Shown here piece by piece: positions 23,510 to 32,044 of a stretch of 64,000 nucleotides of DNA. Location: the NCBI GenBank assembly GCA_018061945.1, contig JAGOTD010000001.1:62001-126000 (forward strand). The letters are read 5' to 3'. How positions within the stretch are numbered: the first letter of the stretch is position 1; each line of letters opens with the position of its first letter. Source of the DNA: Candidatus Peribacteraceae bacterium. Lineage in GTDB: Bacteria > Patescibacteriota > Gracilibacteria > Peribacterales > Peribacteraceae. Made by a program: the position numbers and the translations under genes. Under the pieces are notes generated by a model. It was given only the letters and a program-made list of their open reading frames with translations. It was not told the origin of the DNA and made no database searches.

Positions 23510-25250
23510 CACAACCGGCCCGCAAGCAACAATGCCGCCGCTCACTGCGGCGACCAAACTTCTGCCCCTTATTCAGGACGAAAAGCGCACGCTGCTGCTC
23601 GCTTTTTTTGCAATCTTCATCAACGCCGGACTCAACCTGGCAGGACCTGTGATCGTGGGTCATGCAATCGATACGTACATCGCAAACGGCGAGTACCAAG
23701 GGGTGGCGATCTCTGCGGCAGTGTTATTTGTGTTGTACGCTATCGCATTTTTCGCCGGTGTCGCCCAAACCAAACTGATGGGTGGCGTTGGCCAGCGATT
23801 GCTGTTTAACCTGCGCAATGCGGTGTTTACCAAATTGCAGGAACTGCCGGTAGCTTTTTTCAATCAGAACAAAGCCGGCGATCTCATTTCGCGCATCAAC
23901 AGCGACACCGACAAGCTCAACCAGTTCTTCTCGCAGTCGCTGATGCAGTTGATCAATAACCTGTTCATGATTATCGGCGCTGCCATTGCCATCCTTATTA
24001 TCAAACCGCAGCTGGGTGGCGCTGCGCTGCTGCCTGCTGTCGGACTCCTCATTTTCTCGCAAGCGATTGGTTCGTGGATCCGCAGAAAAAACGCAGCCAG
24101 TTTGCAGGCAACCGGCGGTATGAGCGCCGAGATTTCGGAAAGCCTGAATAACTTTAAAGTCATCGTCGCCTTTAACCGCCGCGACTATTTCCGCCGCAAA
24201 TTCGCGCAGGCCAACGACGTAAACTACCAAGCGGCACTGCGCGCCGGCATTGCCAACAACGTGTTTATCCCGATCTACGGATTGTCGTCGGATATCGCGA
24301 TGCTCATCGTACTCGTCTACGGTATTTACCTCATTACCCTCGGTCAGTTTACCATCGGTCTGCTCATCAGCTTCTTGAGTTACGTGACACGCTTCTACGA
24401 TCCGCTGCGCCAGATTGCGACCATCTGGGCATCATTTCAAGTCGCACTCGCCGGCTGGGATCGCATTTCGGCGATCTTGTCGCTTACATCCGATATGACG
24501 ACTGTTGCGGGAATTGAGACGAAAAAGAACGACGCACTGCTTACGTTCCAAAACGTACATTTCCGCTACAGCGATGGGAAAGAAGTACTCAAGGGCATTG
24601 ATTTTACGCTTGAACCCGGCAAAACCTACGCACTTGTGGGGCCAACAGGCGGCGGCAAAACTACAACCGCCTCGCTCATGGCGCGCTTGTATGATCCATC
24701 CGAAGGAACGGTGTTACTGGAAGGCAAAGATATTCGATCGTATAGCGACAGCGAACGTACACAGAAAATCGGCTTCATTTTGCAGGAACCGTTTTTATTT
24801 ACAGGTAGCGTGCGCGACAATATTCTGTACGGCAACGAACAGTATGAAAAGCTGACAAACGAGCAGCTACTCGACGTGCTTGTAAAAGCCAATCTCGATC
24901 GTTTGCTGGAGCGATTTGAAAACGGATTGGAGACAAAAATCTTAAGCAGTGGCGATGCCATCAGTCTTGGCCAGAAACAGCTCATTGTGTTTATCCGCGC
25001 GGTCTTGCGTAAGCCTGCTCTGCTTGTTTTGGATGAAGCGACAGCCAATATCGATACTGTTACCGAACAGCTACTCGAAGATATTTTGCAAAAGCTGCCC
25101 AAGGAAACAACAAAGGTGATTATCGCCCATCGCCTGAACACGATCGAGAATGCCGATGAAATTTTCTTCGTGAACGCCGGTACGATTATCCGAGCCGGCT
25201 CCATGGAACATGCGGTGAAGATGCTGCTGGAGGGAAAGCGAGAGAGCTAA
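23490..25250 (+). CDS. ABC exporter subunit B with catalytic Walker B
   Basis: 586 residues from ATG 23490; the frame opens earlier at 23451. Membrane domain first, then a nucleotide-binding domain with Walker A GPTGGGKTT, Q-loop LQEPFLF, Walker B LLVLDEATANID and H-loop IIAHRLNTI, all canonical. The signature motif is changed: SSGDAISLGQKQL in place of LSGGQ. Together with subunit A this gives exactly one consensus site (Walker motifs of B with the signature of A) and one degenerate site (Walker motifs of A with the signature of B). The genes overlap by 20 nt, so translation is coupled. A weak hairpin (CTGGCA...TGCCAG) follows the stop. Confidence 0.95.
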   Translation: MKSYTLNTTGPQATMPPLTAATKLLPLIQDEKRTLLLAFFAIFINAGLNLAGPVIVGHAIDTYIANGEYQGVAISAAVLFVLYAIAFFAGVAQTKLMGGVGQRLLFNLRNAVFTKLQELPVAFFNQNKAGDLISRINSDTDKLNQFFSQSLMQLINNLFMIIGAAIAILIIKPQLGGAALLPAVGLLIFSQAIGSWIRRKNAASLQATGGMSAEISESLNNFKVIVAFNRRDYFRRKFAQANDVNYQAALRAGIANNVFIPIYGLSSDIAMLIVLVYGIYLITLGQFTIGLLISFLSYVTRFYDPLRQIATIWASFQVALAGWDRISAILSLTSDMTTVAGIETKKNDALLTFQNVHFRYSDGKEVLKGIDFTLEPGKTYALVGPTGGGKTTTASLMARLYDPSEGTVLLEGKDIRSYSDSERTQKIGFILQEPFLFTGSVRDNILYGNEQYEKLTNEQLLDVLVKANLDRLLERFENGLETKILSSGDAISLGQKQLIVFIRAVLRKPALLVLDEATANIDTVTEQLLEDILQKLPKETTKVIIAHRLNTIENADEIFFVNAGTIIRAGSMEHAVKMLLEGKRES

Positions 25251-25258
25251 GGAGAAAA

Positions 25259-25283
25259 CTGGCAGTTGTATTGCCAGCTTTCT
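25259..25283 (+). terminator. Weak terminator-like hairpin after the ABC exporter pair
   Basis: CTGGCA (25259-25264) pairs with TGCCAG (25272-25277), followed by CTTTCTT. Confidence 0.45.
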
Positions 25284-25390
25284 TGACGTACAGGGAAAAA
25301 GTTTTATCAGGCAATAAAATGAAAAATGTACAGCTCTTTTCACTTTCACCCTATTCCTGACTTGCATTCATCATTAGAATCTGCGCGCTA

Positions 25391-25468
25391 CAGAAACCGC
25401 TGGAGTCAGGCTCTGATTCTTAAGGAACGGTGCAACGTAGTGCCGCTCTTTGATTTCAACGGTTTCTG
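25391..25468. repeat. Inverted repeat upstream of the LExRxLLS protein gene
   Basis: CAGAAACCG at 25391-25399 pairs with CGGTTTCTG at 25460-25468. The right arm, extended to AACGGTTTCTG (25458-25468), also has its exact reverse complement at 26674-26684 behind the gene, so 11-bp inverted repeats flank the foreign-looking gene. TGAGG and CCTCA form a further small palindrome just before the ATG at 25490. Confidence 0.4.
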
Positions 25469-25489
25469 TAAAACCCTGAGGCACACCTC

Positions 25490-26644
25490 ATGTCACTGGT
25501 CTCGGCAATTCGTACAATTTTCCCAGGCCGCGTTCGCCCCATCAAGCGCCGCTCGCGCAACGTCGTCCTTTCGGTCTTCGGGCCGTCAGCTTTCGATTCG
25601 CTCGAAACGAGAGCGTTGCTCTCGGGCACCGTCGCCAACCTCGCAATGGTCCACTTCCCCCTGAATCACGCGCTCCCAGTCGGAAGCACGCAGGATCTCG
25701 CCAGCCTCACCTTCACGACGAATACGGCTGGCAAGCTCGACCTGGACATGACCGATCTGCTCGGCGATTCGGGTCAAGCGTCGACCTTCTCGACGCTCAA
25801 GATCTACAAGGTTACCAACGGCTGCAACCGCACTCTCGTCGGCACTTTGTCACCCGAAACGGGCGACACGACCGTCTACGACCTCGTCACGCCCACGTCG
25901 GTTTCGGCGGGCAAGACCGAGTTCATCGTCACCGGAACAGTTCGCAATGCCGTTCCTCAGGGAACGGCCATTCTCCTCGGCGTCGTCGGCGATCCGTCCG
26001 AGAACGACGTCACCTTCACCACGAACGGTGGGGTGACCCTTGACCAAAACGACGGCTTGCTGACCAACAACGTGCTCCTCGTTGGAGCCGGCTCAGTCGG
26101 CAACGAGAACCAAGACCTGGTCGGCGACTTTCAGCTCATCACGGGTGGCGAGGTCAAGAGCGCTCGAAGCAACACACTCCTTGGCAGCCTGACCGACGGA
26201 GCGGTCAATACCCTCGGGTCCTTCAGGATCTACGCCACCCCCGGCACGAAGATCGACGAAGTACCTCTGCAGACCAAGATCTGCGGAGGCGTCGTCAACG
26301 TCGACACTCTCACCATCACGATCAACGGTCAGACCACGAACAATGGTCTCTACGTGACCAACTCCGACGACCAGATCGTGACTGGCAACCAGTCCTTCGG
26401 CGTCGCGCATTTCTCGCTCACCGAAAGCGGCGTCAATGCCACGGTCGGTGCTTGCGGCTACGTCGACATCGTCCTGAAGGGATTCGTGGACGTCATCGAC
26501 TGCGTCGCGATTCAACAATCGGCACTCGTTGCCGGCGGGGTGGTGTGGAGCTTCAACAACGTGTACATCGCCGGCATCGACGGCTACGACACGCAGCTTA
26601 TCTACGGAGGGCTCTACATTGGGCTGAAGAAGAAGAATTGCTAA
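25490..26644 (+). CDS. Secreted/surface protein with planctomycete-type LExRxLLS N-terminal motif
   Basis: 384 residues. A basic N-terminus (RVRPIKRRSRN) leads into FDSLETRALLSG, which matches the N-terminal motif (FExLEPRxLLS, the LEPR-XLL type) found on large surface proteins of Planctomycetes. The rest is beta-strand-rich, Thr/Asn/Gly-rich and has no named domain; the end is GGLYIGLKKKNC with a terminal Cys. Codon use is strongly G/C-ending and unlike the flanking genes, and a UUCG-loop terminator closes the unit, so transfer is likely. I infer an exported protein; family and role are unknown. Confidence in the coding call is high, in the motif comparison moderate. Confidence 0.8.
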   Translation: MSLVSAIRTIFPGRVRPIKRRSRNVVLSVFGPSAFDSLETRALLSGTVANLAMVHFPLNHALPVGSTQDLASLTFTTNTAGKLDLDMTDLLGDSGQASTFSTLKIYKVTNGCNRTLVGTLSPETGDTTVYDLVTPTSVSAGKTEFIVTGTVRNAVPQGTAILLGVVGDPSENDVTFTTNGGVTLDQNDGLLTNNVLLVGAGSVGNENQDLVGDFQLITGGEVKSARSNTLLGSLTDGAVNTLGSFRIYATPGTKIDEVPLQTKICGGVVNVDTLTITINGQTTNNGLYVTNSDDQIVTGNQSFGVAHFSLTESGVNATVGACGYVDIVLKGFVDVIDCVAIQQSALVAGGVVWSFNNVYIAGIDGYDTQLIYGGLYIGLKKKNC

Positions 26645-26694
26645 GACGATCGGATCCATCCGATCTGTCTCCTCAGAAACCGTTCAAAGAGCTC

Positions 26695-26727
26695 GCCGCC
26701 TGTCCTTCGGGATAGGCGGCAGCTTTT
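26695..26727 (+). terminator. Rho-independent terminator with UUCG loop
   Basis: GCCGCCTGTCC and GGATAGGCGGC (one G-T pair) enclose the loop TTCG; AGCTTTT follows. Confidence 0.9.
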
Positions 26728-26779
26728 ACGTACGCGAATATATCGCAGATCCCCTTCGCTTCGTTTACAATCGAAATAC

Positions 26780-27361
26780 ATGCCGATTCTCCCCTTCAAA
26801 ACCTCTGGCGATTTCCGCAATTGGCTTTTGAAAAATCATGATAAAGAAAAAGAATTGTGGATCGTGTATTACAAAAAAGCGAACGACAAGCAGACGATCA
26901 AATATAAAGAAGCTGTCGATGAGGCGCTGTGTTTTGGTTGGATTGATGGCGTTGCTAATGCGATTGATGATGTGTCGTACAAGCAACGTTTTACCCCGCG
27001 CACGAAAAAAAGTATCTGGAGCCAAGTGAATATCCGGCGTGTTGCCGAGCTTACGAAAGCCGGTCGCATGCATGAATCGGGTTTAATGGTCTTTAAAAAT
27101 CGTGACCCGAAGCGAGAGAAGCTCTACTCGGCCGAGCAGAAAGATTTAGCATTTGATCCGCTGTCACTCAAACGTTTTAAAGCCAACAAAAAAGCGTGGG
27201 CGTTTTTCCAAAGCAAACCACCGTCGTATCAGAAGCCGGCAATCTGGTGGATAGTTGGGGCCAAGAAACCAGAAACCAAAGAAGCGCATTTACAGACGCT
27301 TATACAAGACAGTGAAGAGTGGCGAACGCTTAAGCATTTAACGCGCAAGCTGAAGAAATAA
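26780..27361 (+). CDS. YdeI/OmpD-associated family protein
   Basis: 193 residues. The family pattern is clear: FRNWLLKNHDKEKELWIVYYKK, then YKEAVDEALCFGWIDGVAN, YKQRFTPRTKKSIWSQVN and AGRMHESG. Proteins of this family (also called bacteriocin-protection or DUF1905-associated proteins) are cytosolic and of unknown biochemical role; they are widespread and usually single genes. The start ATG fits the family N-terminus. It is convergent with the next gene, whose stop lies 1 nt away. Confidence 0.88.
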   Translation: MPILPFKTSGDFRNWLLKNHDKEKELWIVYYKKANDKQTIKYKEAVDEALCFGWIDGVANAIDDVSYKQRFTPRTKKSIWSQVNIRRVAELTKAGRMHESGLMVFKNRDPKREKLYSAEQKDLAFDPLSLKRFKANKKAWAFFQSKPPSYQKPAIWWIVGAKKPETKEAHLQTLIQDSEEWRTLKHLTRKLKK

Positions 27362-27362
27362 T

Positions 27363-27764
27363 TTAGGCTGCGCGATTTTGAGCTTCCACAGGATTTTTGC
27401 GCGCCGGAGAAAACGGCACCATCTGCTTTTTCAAACCTTGTAGCGCACCTGCTGTACCGCCTGTTACTTCGCTTCGCGTTACTTTTTCACCGAATTTCGG
27501 CACAGGGATAGGAATGAATTTCAGTACATTGCCCAAAAGCCTTAGCGCCCCTCCCGCCATGCCAAGTGTGGCGGCTGTCACTACCTTAAGTGGCAGCGAT
27601 ACCGTACTTTTCATCGCGTTCTTTACACTCGCAGAAATCGCCGGAATCGGATTTTTACCAGTAAACGTTTCGACTCCCGCCATCGCAGCATGCACAGGCA
27701 CAGTGGCGACAGTTTTGACTGTCTCTCCGATGTTACCTTTGATCGTTTCGAATGTTTTACCCAT
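27363..27764 (-). CDS. Uncharacterised Gly/Ala/Thr-rich protein (133 aa)
   Basis: 133 residues; no family recognised. Long weakly hydrophobic, amphipathic stretches (VKTVATVPVHAAMAGVETF, then VVTAATLGMAGGALRLLG) alternate with basic residues, suggesting a membrane-surface or phasin-like helical protein rather than an enzyme. No signal or Cys. The stop is 1 nt from the stop of the convergent gene, so the two transcripts overlap at their 3' ends. The reverse strand is also open over most of this length but shows no family features. Confidence 0.6.
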   Translation of the reverse strand: MGKTFETIKGNIGETVKTVATVPVHAAMAGVETFTGKNPIPAISASVKNAMKSTVSLPLKVVTAATLGMAGGALRLLGNVLKFIPIPVPKFGEKVTRSEVTGGTAGALQGLKKQMVPFSPARKNPVEAQNRAA

Positions 27765-27800
27765 ACTCTATATTATACAATAAATCGTATAAAATAGCTA

Positions 27801-28841
27801 TTATGCCACGGGATTTGGATACATTTCATGAATCTCCTCGATGCCTTTGAGCACATCTACCGACAAAACCATGTCGCCTGTTTCTATGTCTTCTTTTAGC
27901 TGATCAAGATTCGATGCGCCGATAATATTACTCGTCACAAACGGCTGCATGTTTACAAAAGCCAGCGACATTTGAGCGAGTGACAGTCCGTGTTTCTTGG
28001 CAAGATCGGCGTAGAGCTGTGTGACTTTCTGTACCTGCGGGCTGCGATAGCGAGCGGCAAATTGCGGATGCAGAGTGAAACGACCGCCTTTTGGTATATT
28101 GCCGCCCAGATAGCGCCCACCGAGGACGCCATAACCGAGAGGAGAATAGGCAAGCAAGCCAATGTCTGCGCGCATGGAAACTTCGGCCATACTGATGTCG
28201 TAGTGACGATTAAGAAGATTGTACGGATTTTGCACGCTGATCATCCGCGGCAAATTTTTCTCTTTCGCAACACGTAAAAACTCCAGAGTTCCCCACGGCG
28301 TTTCGTTAGACAATCCTACGTAACGAACCTTGCCACTTTTGACGATCGCGCTGAGTGCCTCGAGGGTTTCTTCTATCGGCGTTGCCTGTTCTTTTTCCTG
28401 ATGTACATATCCGCGCTCACCGAAATAATTCACATTTCTATCCGGCCAATGAAGCTGGTACAGATCGATGACATCCGTTTGCAAACGCCTGAGACTCTCG
28501 TCGAGCGCCGCTTCAATATTGGCTTTGTCGAGGCGATTATCGCCGGTACGAATATGAGTGTAACGATTGGGTCCGCCTACTTTGGACGCGAGAACAATCT
28601 CGTTTCGCTTTCCGGTTTTCTTGAGCCATCTGCCAATAATGCGCTCTGTTTCGCCGTATGTATCGGCCTGGCTCGGGATGGGATACATTTCGGCAGTATC
28701 GATAAAATTGATGCCACTACCTACAGCATAATCGAGCTGCGCATGCGCATCGGCTTCGGCTACCTGATGACCGTAGCTCATGGTGCCGAGACAAATCTTG
28801 CTAATGCGCAAATCGGTCGTACTGAGAGTCGTGAATTTCAT
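27801..28841 (-). CDS. tas: Aldo/keto reductase (Tas-like)
   Basis: 346 residues. Catalytic tetrad visible: Asp and Tyr in INFIDTAEMYP, Lys in VLASKVGGP, His in LYQLHWPDR. NADPH-site elements near the C-terminus (SNIIGASNLDQLKEDI) fit AKR family members of the Tas/YajO type, and the extended loop after TAEMYP (PIPSQADTYGETE) is typical of Tas. It reduces aldehydes or ketones with NADPH in the cytosol; the physiological substrate is not known. A single gene, preceded on its 5' side by a two-hairpin intergenic repeat. Confidence 0.93.
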   Translation of the reverse strand: MKFTTLSTTDLRISKICLGTMSYGHQVAEADAHAQLDYAVGSGINFIDTAEMYPIPSQADTYGETERIIGRWLKKTGKRNEIVLASKVGGPNRYTHIRTGDNRLDKANIEAALDESLRRLQTDVIDLYQLHWPDRNVNYFGERGYVHQEKEQATPIEETLEALSAIVKSGKVRYVGLSNETPWGTLEFLRVAKEKNLPRMISVQNPYNLLNRHYDISMAEVSMRADIGLLAYSPLGYGVLGGRYLGGNIPKGGRFTLHPQFAARYRSPQVQKVTQLYADLAKKHGLSLAQMSLAFVNMQPFVTSNIIGASNLDQLKEDIETGDMVLSVDVLKGIEEIHEMYPNPVA

Positions 28842-28895
28842 AGAAGAAACGGAAGTGAGTACAAACTGTAGAGGGAAGATAGCATTTTCTCAATG

Positions 28896-29040
28896 CCCTC
28901 ACCCCCAACCCCTCTCCCCGCTAAAGCGGGCTAGAGGGGAGCTCTGTTTTTTATGTAATAGATTGATGATTGAATTCAAAATATTTTTAGAAAATGTCCC
29001 TCTCCCTGCTTCAGCAGGGAGAGGGTGGCCGTAGGCCGGG
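28896..29040. repeat. Two-hairpin intergenic repeat element, copy A
   Basis: Order: CCCTCACCCCC, hairpin 1 (CCCCTCT ... AGAGGGG, 28909-28939, with an inner CCCGCT/AGCGGG stem), GAGCTC, an A/T-rich linker of about 55 nt, hairpin 2 (CCCTCTCCCTGC/GCAGGGAGAGGG, 28998-29025, perfect 12 bp), then a GGCCGTAGGCC segment. Copy B at 43358-43493 has the same order in inverse orientation. Confidence 0.8.
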
Positions 29041-29102
29041 CTTGCCGGCCGTAGCTCTAGAGAGCAAAGGCTGGTGAGAGACGTATACTGTATACTTCTC
29101 GC

Positions 29103-29654
29103 ATGCCTTCAAAAAATTCAACTATTCGCTTCGTCGCCTTTCTGCGCGGCATCAACGTAGGCGGCAATAAAATAATTCCGATGGCGAAGCTCAAGACAAT
29201 GTTTGAATTACTCGGTTTTACAAATGTGAAGACCTTACTGGCAACTGGCAATATTCTCTTTGATGCATCCGAAACGAAGCCCGAAAAACTAGTGACACTT
29301 ATCGAGAAGAAGATCGAAGCGACATTTGATTTACATTCGCACGCGATTGTTCGCACGCTGGATAATCTGCAAAAACTGATTGATCGAGAGCCATTCAAGA
29401 AAATCAAAGTGACGCCAGAAAAACGCTTGTACATAACGTTTCTGGCAGCAAAGCCGACAAGCAAGCTTGTAATTCCCTATCGATCACCGACGAATGATTT
29501 TGAAATCTTATCTGTGAGCGATACAGAGATTTGCAGCGTCTTAACCCTCAATCCAAAAACACGATCTGTCGACGCCATGCAAATACTCGAAAAAGAATAT
29601 GGTAAAAATGTGACGACGAGAAACTGGAATACGGTGATGAAATTAGTAAGGTAG
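29103..29654 (+). CDS. DUF1697 family protein
   Basis: 183 residues. The N-terminus RFVAFLRGINVGGNKIIPMAKL and the following LGFTNVKTLLATGNILFDA are diagnostic of DUF1697. The family is about 170-180 residues, cytosolic, of unknown function, frequent as isolated genes. The C-terminal half (ITFLAAKPTSKLVIP, then RNWNTVMKLV) is complete, so the gene is intact. It starts 62 nt after the repeat element. Confidence 0.9.
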   Translation: MPSKNSTIRFVAFLRGINVGGNKIIPMAKLKTMFELLGFTNVKTLLATGNILFDASETKPEKLVTLIEKKIEATFDLHSHAIVRTLDNLQKLIDREPFKKIKVTPEKRLYITFLAAKPTSKLVIPYRSPTNDFEILSVSDTEICSVLTLNPKTRSVDAMQILEKEYGKNVTTRNWNTVMKLVR

Positions 29655-29702
29655 GTACTGTAAGTAAAATAGGTATAGTAGGTAAAACTACAATGCTGAA
29701 AA

Positions 29703-29828
29703 GCCGCATTCTGTAAGAAACTGACAACGTGGAACGCCGATACAGAAGCTCACCTGAAGGCGAATGGTGACAAAATGCTCACTCAGCTGATGTGGTGGGC
29801 AAAGGCACTAAAGGCGGCGAGAGCGTAA
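29703..29828 (+). pseudogene. C-terminal remnant, possibly of a flavodoxin-fold NAD(P)H-dependent reductase
   Basis: The frame gives about 41 codons (AAFCKKLTTWNADTEAHLKA, then DKMLTQLMWWAKALKAARA and a stop) with a stop codon (TGA) directly in front and no start. The ending with Trp-Trp-Ala-x-Ala-Leu resembles the last helix of NADPH-dependent FMN reductase-like proteins. I read it as the surviving 3' end of a deleted gene. The family assignment is tentative. Confidence 0.45.
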
Positions 29829-29871
29829 TCTGATGATGTAGCAGTCATGATTTTTCGGGTATAGTTCTGCT

Positions 29872-30330
29872 ATGGCCATGTTCGTGCATCTGACGCTCGA
29901 AAAAAATAGTAGTCGCATCAAGCGAAATGGCATTGCCAAGGCTGCAACTACTATCGAAGGCACGAAAGGTGTATATGCCATGCCGGTCACTGCCGATTAT
30001 GCTATCGGCTTGCAGTGGGTGCGAGAACTTAAACGCTTTAAAAAAGGCTCAATTGTAGCTGTGCAATTTCGCATTCCAGATGATGAGCCGATTCTCTTGG
30101 GCCACTATCATCATCGTCACGATGTCATGAAAAGCGCTGAGGCTGTCGGCATGTTCATGAAACTGCCAGACGCGCGCGGCTACGAAGTGATCATCCCTCG
30201 CCGCATCGAGGCAGATGAAATTCACAGCATCAAGCCTGTATCGCAGACAGTGGGATGGCGATACTTTCCAGATTCTCATGGCACAAAACCACGTCCAAAA
30301 AAATCTACACACCAACAATCCTCACTATAA
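29872..30330 (+). CDS. Uncharacterised protein (152 aa)
   Basis: 152 residues; I recall similar bacterial proteins but cannot name the family. Conserved-looking blocks: FVHLTLEKNSSRIKRNGI at the N-terminus, GVYAMPVTADYAIGLQWVREL, VQFRIPDDEPILLGHYHHRH and GYEVIIPRRIEADEIHSI. The beginning (a ligand-like His-Leu-Thr, then a strand with VYAMPV) is reminiscent of small ADP-ribosyltransferase-like folds, but no catalytic Glu can be assigned. Cytosolic, no signal. Starts with MAMF at ATG 29872. Confidence 0.7.
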   Translation: MAMFVHLTLEKNSSRIKRNGIAKAATTIEGTKGVYAMPVTADYAIGLQWVRELKRFKKGSIVAVQFRIPDDEPILLGHYHHRHDVMKSAEAVGMFMKLPDARGYEVIIPRRIEADEIHSIKPVSQTVGWRYFPDSHGTKPRPKKSTHQQSSL

Positions 30331-30408
30331 AAAACCGCCGCTCGTCTCTGTGGCTCCCAGTGAGTGTAGTCGGGGATGCGCCAACTAAAATGCAGCAATG
30401 AAATATTG

Positions 30409-30756
30409 TTATTTCTTTCTCTTGATTTTTGGAACTTTGGCTTTTGACTTCTTCTCCTTCACCTCCCCCGCCGTCTTTACAATCAACTCAGACAAAAAAT
30501 CCCGATCTTCCCATTTATCTTCCTCTATCAAAAAATACATCTTGCTGCCTGGGTACGCTGGTGCTTCGGTTACATCGCCGAGAAATTGCCGACCAGCAAC
30601 TGTGGGTTTTACAAACAGCCGATCGTCGCAAATGAATGCCACGACTTTATCGTTACAATAGAGCGCATATTCACCGAACATTCTGCGGCTGCGCATATCC
30701 CCTGCTGCCGCGAGCTGATCAACCAGGAAATCGGCGGTGGATTGCTTGGAGGCCAT
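30409..30756 (-). CDS. TfoX N-terminal domain protein
   Basis: 115 residues. RSRRMFGEYALYCNDKVVAFICDDRLFVKP and PYPGSK-like APAYPGSKMYFLIEEDKWED match the TfoX/Sxy N-terminal domain. There is no C-terminal TfoX domain, as is common in small versions. The tail is very basic (KEKKSKAKVPKIKRKK). In Gammaproteobacteria Sxy controls competence genes with CRP; small TfoX-N proteins elsewhere have no known role, so a competence function should not be assumed, though a type IV pilin is present at the window start. Confidence 0.88.
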   Translation of the reverse strand: MASKQSTADFLVDQLAAAGDMRSRRMFGEYALYCNDKVVAFICDDRLFVKPTVAGRQFLGDVTEAPAYPGSKMYFLIEEDKWEDRDFLSELIVKTAGEVKEKKSKAKVPKIKRKK

Positions 30757-30822
30757 ATGGAGAGATAGTACTGAAATACTGAATCTGCGTCAGCATATCG
30801 CCCTACGGAAGCCAGTAATTTA

Positions 30823-30850
30823 TTGACTATTTTACTATATATTTTATATT
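30823..30850 (+). promoter_or_regulatory. Leaderless-type promoter of the frameshifted gene
   Basis: TTGACT (30823-30828), 16-bp spacer, TATATT (30845-30850), 6 nt to ATG 30857. Confidence 0.55.
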
Positions 30851-30856
30851 GTGAAT

Positions 30857-31545
30857 ATGACCATTGCACATCCCGACACAATCAAGCCAGAAGACATAGA
30901 TGCTCTCGTTGATACAGTTTTAGATAGAATTTTTGAGGCACAACCCGATACGATTTATTTTCAACTCCAGACTCAGGCTGATCTGAGAAAAAAAGTTCAC
31001 ATCTTGCTAAAAAATCATCCCCTCTCTCAGGAGAGTCTTTCTGAGTTTATACAAAAGCAAGCGAAATACTACGCTGGTTTAATAACGGGTTTACTGAAGA
31101 ATATCGCAGAGAATTTGAGAAGGATTTTAAGGGTTATAGCGAGAGCAATGCCAATTATGCTCTCTATCTAGAAGATGCTGCTATCGATTCCGCTGTTACA
31201 TATATGCAAAGGAAAATGGGCATGCACGAAGCTGTTATTGATGATAAGAATGGGGCACTGCTTCAGGAAATTCGAGAATCATTTGGCGAAAGAATCAATG
31301 TCTATGCCAAAGTTATTGCGCATAAAGAAAAACATAAAAATTTCCGCCCCAAAAAAAGCAAAGCTCCGAGAATAGAAACCTCAGACAAATATGCTCGCAC
31401 AAAAGAACCAAAACTTAGTGCCGATGCATTGCGTAGAGCCATCCCCGCAAAAGCAACTGATCGAAACGAGGATAGCGCATTACGCTTTCATGAATTGCCA
31501 GATCGTCCTTATGCTGATCGTCGCGTTCGAGGCGTCAAACTGTAA
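30857..31545 (+). pseudogene. Uncharacterised gene with a single frameshift
   Basis: The first frame runs from ATG 30857 through about 75 codons of good coding sequence (PEDIDALVDTVLDRIFE, then SEFIQKQAKYYAG). At the short T run 31078-31080 the sensible reading shifts by one base and continues as FNNGFTEEYRREFEKDFKGY, through KMGMHEAVIDDKNGALLQEI, to the stop at 31545. One missing T would restore a single protein of about 229 residues. The joined product is helical and charged, with no known family. This may be a real inactivation, a phase-variable slip or a sequencing error. The leaderless-type promoter is intact. Confidence 0.7.
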
Positions 31546-31551
31546 ACACTG

Positions 31552-32043
31552 TCACCGCATCCCCATCGCCTGTTCTATATCTTTGGCAACGTGAATCGGG
31601 TGTGGAACAAGAGTGATATCCGGACCGGTCTCGAATTTCAATGTTCCGTAGCGAAGCACCGTTTGCAGTAAACCATGCTTCTGCGCTTCCACTGTCTCCA
31701 TAATGGTAAAAGCATATTCGGTCATTTTCTCCTCCAAGAAAAGTTTGTCGCGTATCCAGATAACACGCTGATTAGTGATGATAATATGAACAGACAGCTC
31801 GCACAGAAGTGTGATAAAAAACCAGTGATGCGCGAAAAGAAACAAGCTGAGGCCGGCAAAAAACGATGCGTACGGAATCCATGCCGAGTGGTAAGCGGTG
31901 AGGCCGGCAACAAAAAACAAAGCGCCGCTTAGAAGCAATAGCACGCTGTAGACAAAGAAAAGGAAAATATATTTGATCCAGTGCTGATGCACAACGCGGA
32001 TGATCTTCTCGCCGTTTGGGGAGGAGGCAAAAAAGTACGTCAT
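31552..32043 (-). CDS. Membrane protein with bacterial PH-like domain
   Basis: 163 residues. Two membrane helices (about 25-47 and 55-80) precede a compact beta domain starting ELSVHIIITNQRVIWIRDKLF and ending with an HPIHVAKDIEQAM helix, the layout of bPH2 (YdbS/YdbT-like) proteins. The TNQRVI motif is the clearest sign. These are inner-membrane proteins of unknown function. The gene ends 7 nt from the convergent frameshifted gene and shares a minus-strand unit with the next small membrane protein (1-nt gap). Confidence 0.75.
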   Translation of the reverse strand: MTYFFASSPNGEKIIRVVHQHWIKYIFLFFVYSVLLLLSGALFFVAGLTAYHSAWIPYASFFAGLSLFLFAHHWFFITLLCELSVHIIITNQRVIWIRDKLFLEEKMTEYAFTIMETVEAQKHGLLQTVLRYGTLKFETGPDITLVPHPIHVAKDIEQAMGMR

Positions 32044-32044
32044 A

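Noticed and set aside
26093..26659. 188-codon minus-strand frame over the LExRxLLS gene
   Set aside because: Open because of high G+C; Asp/Val-rich antisense composition, no start signal; the plus strand has the motif and terminator.
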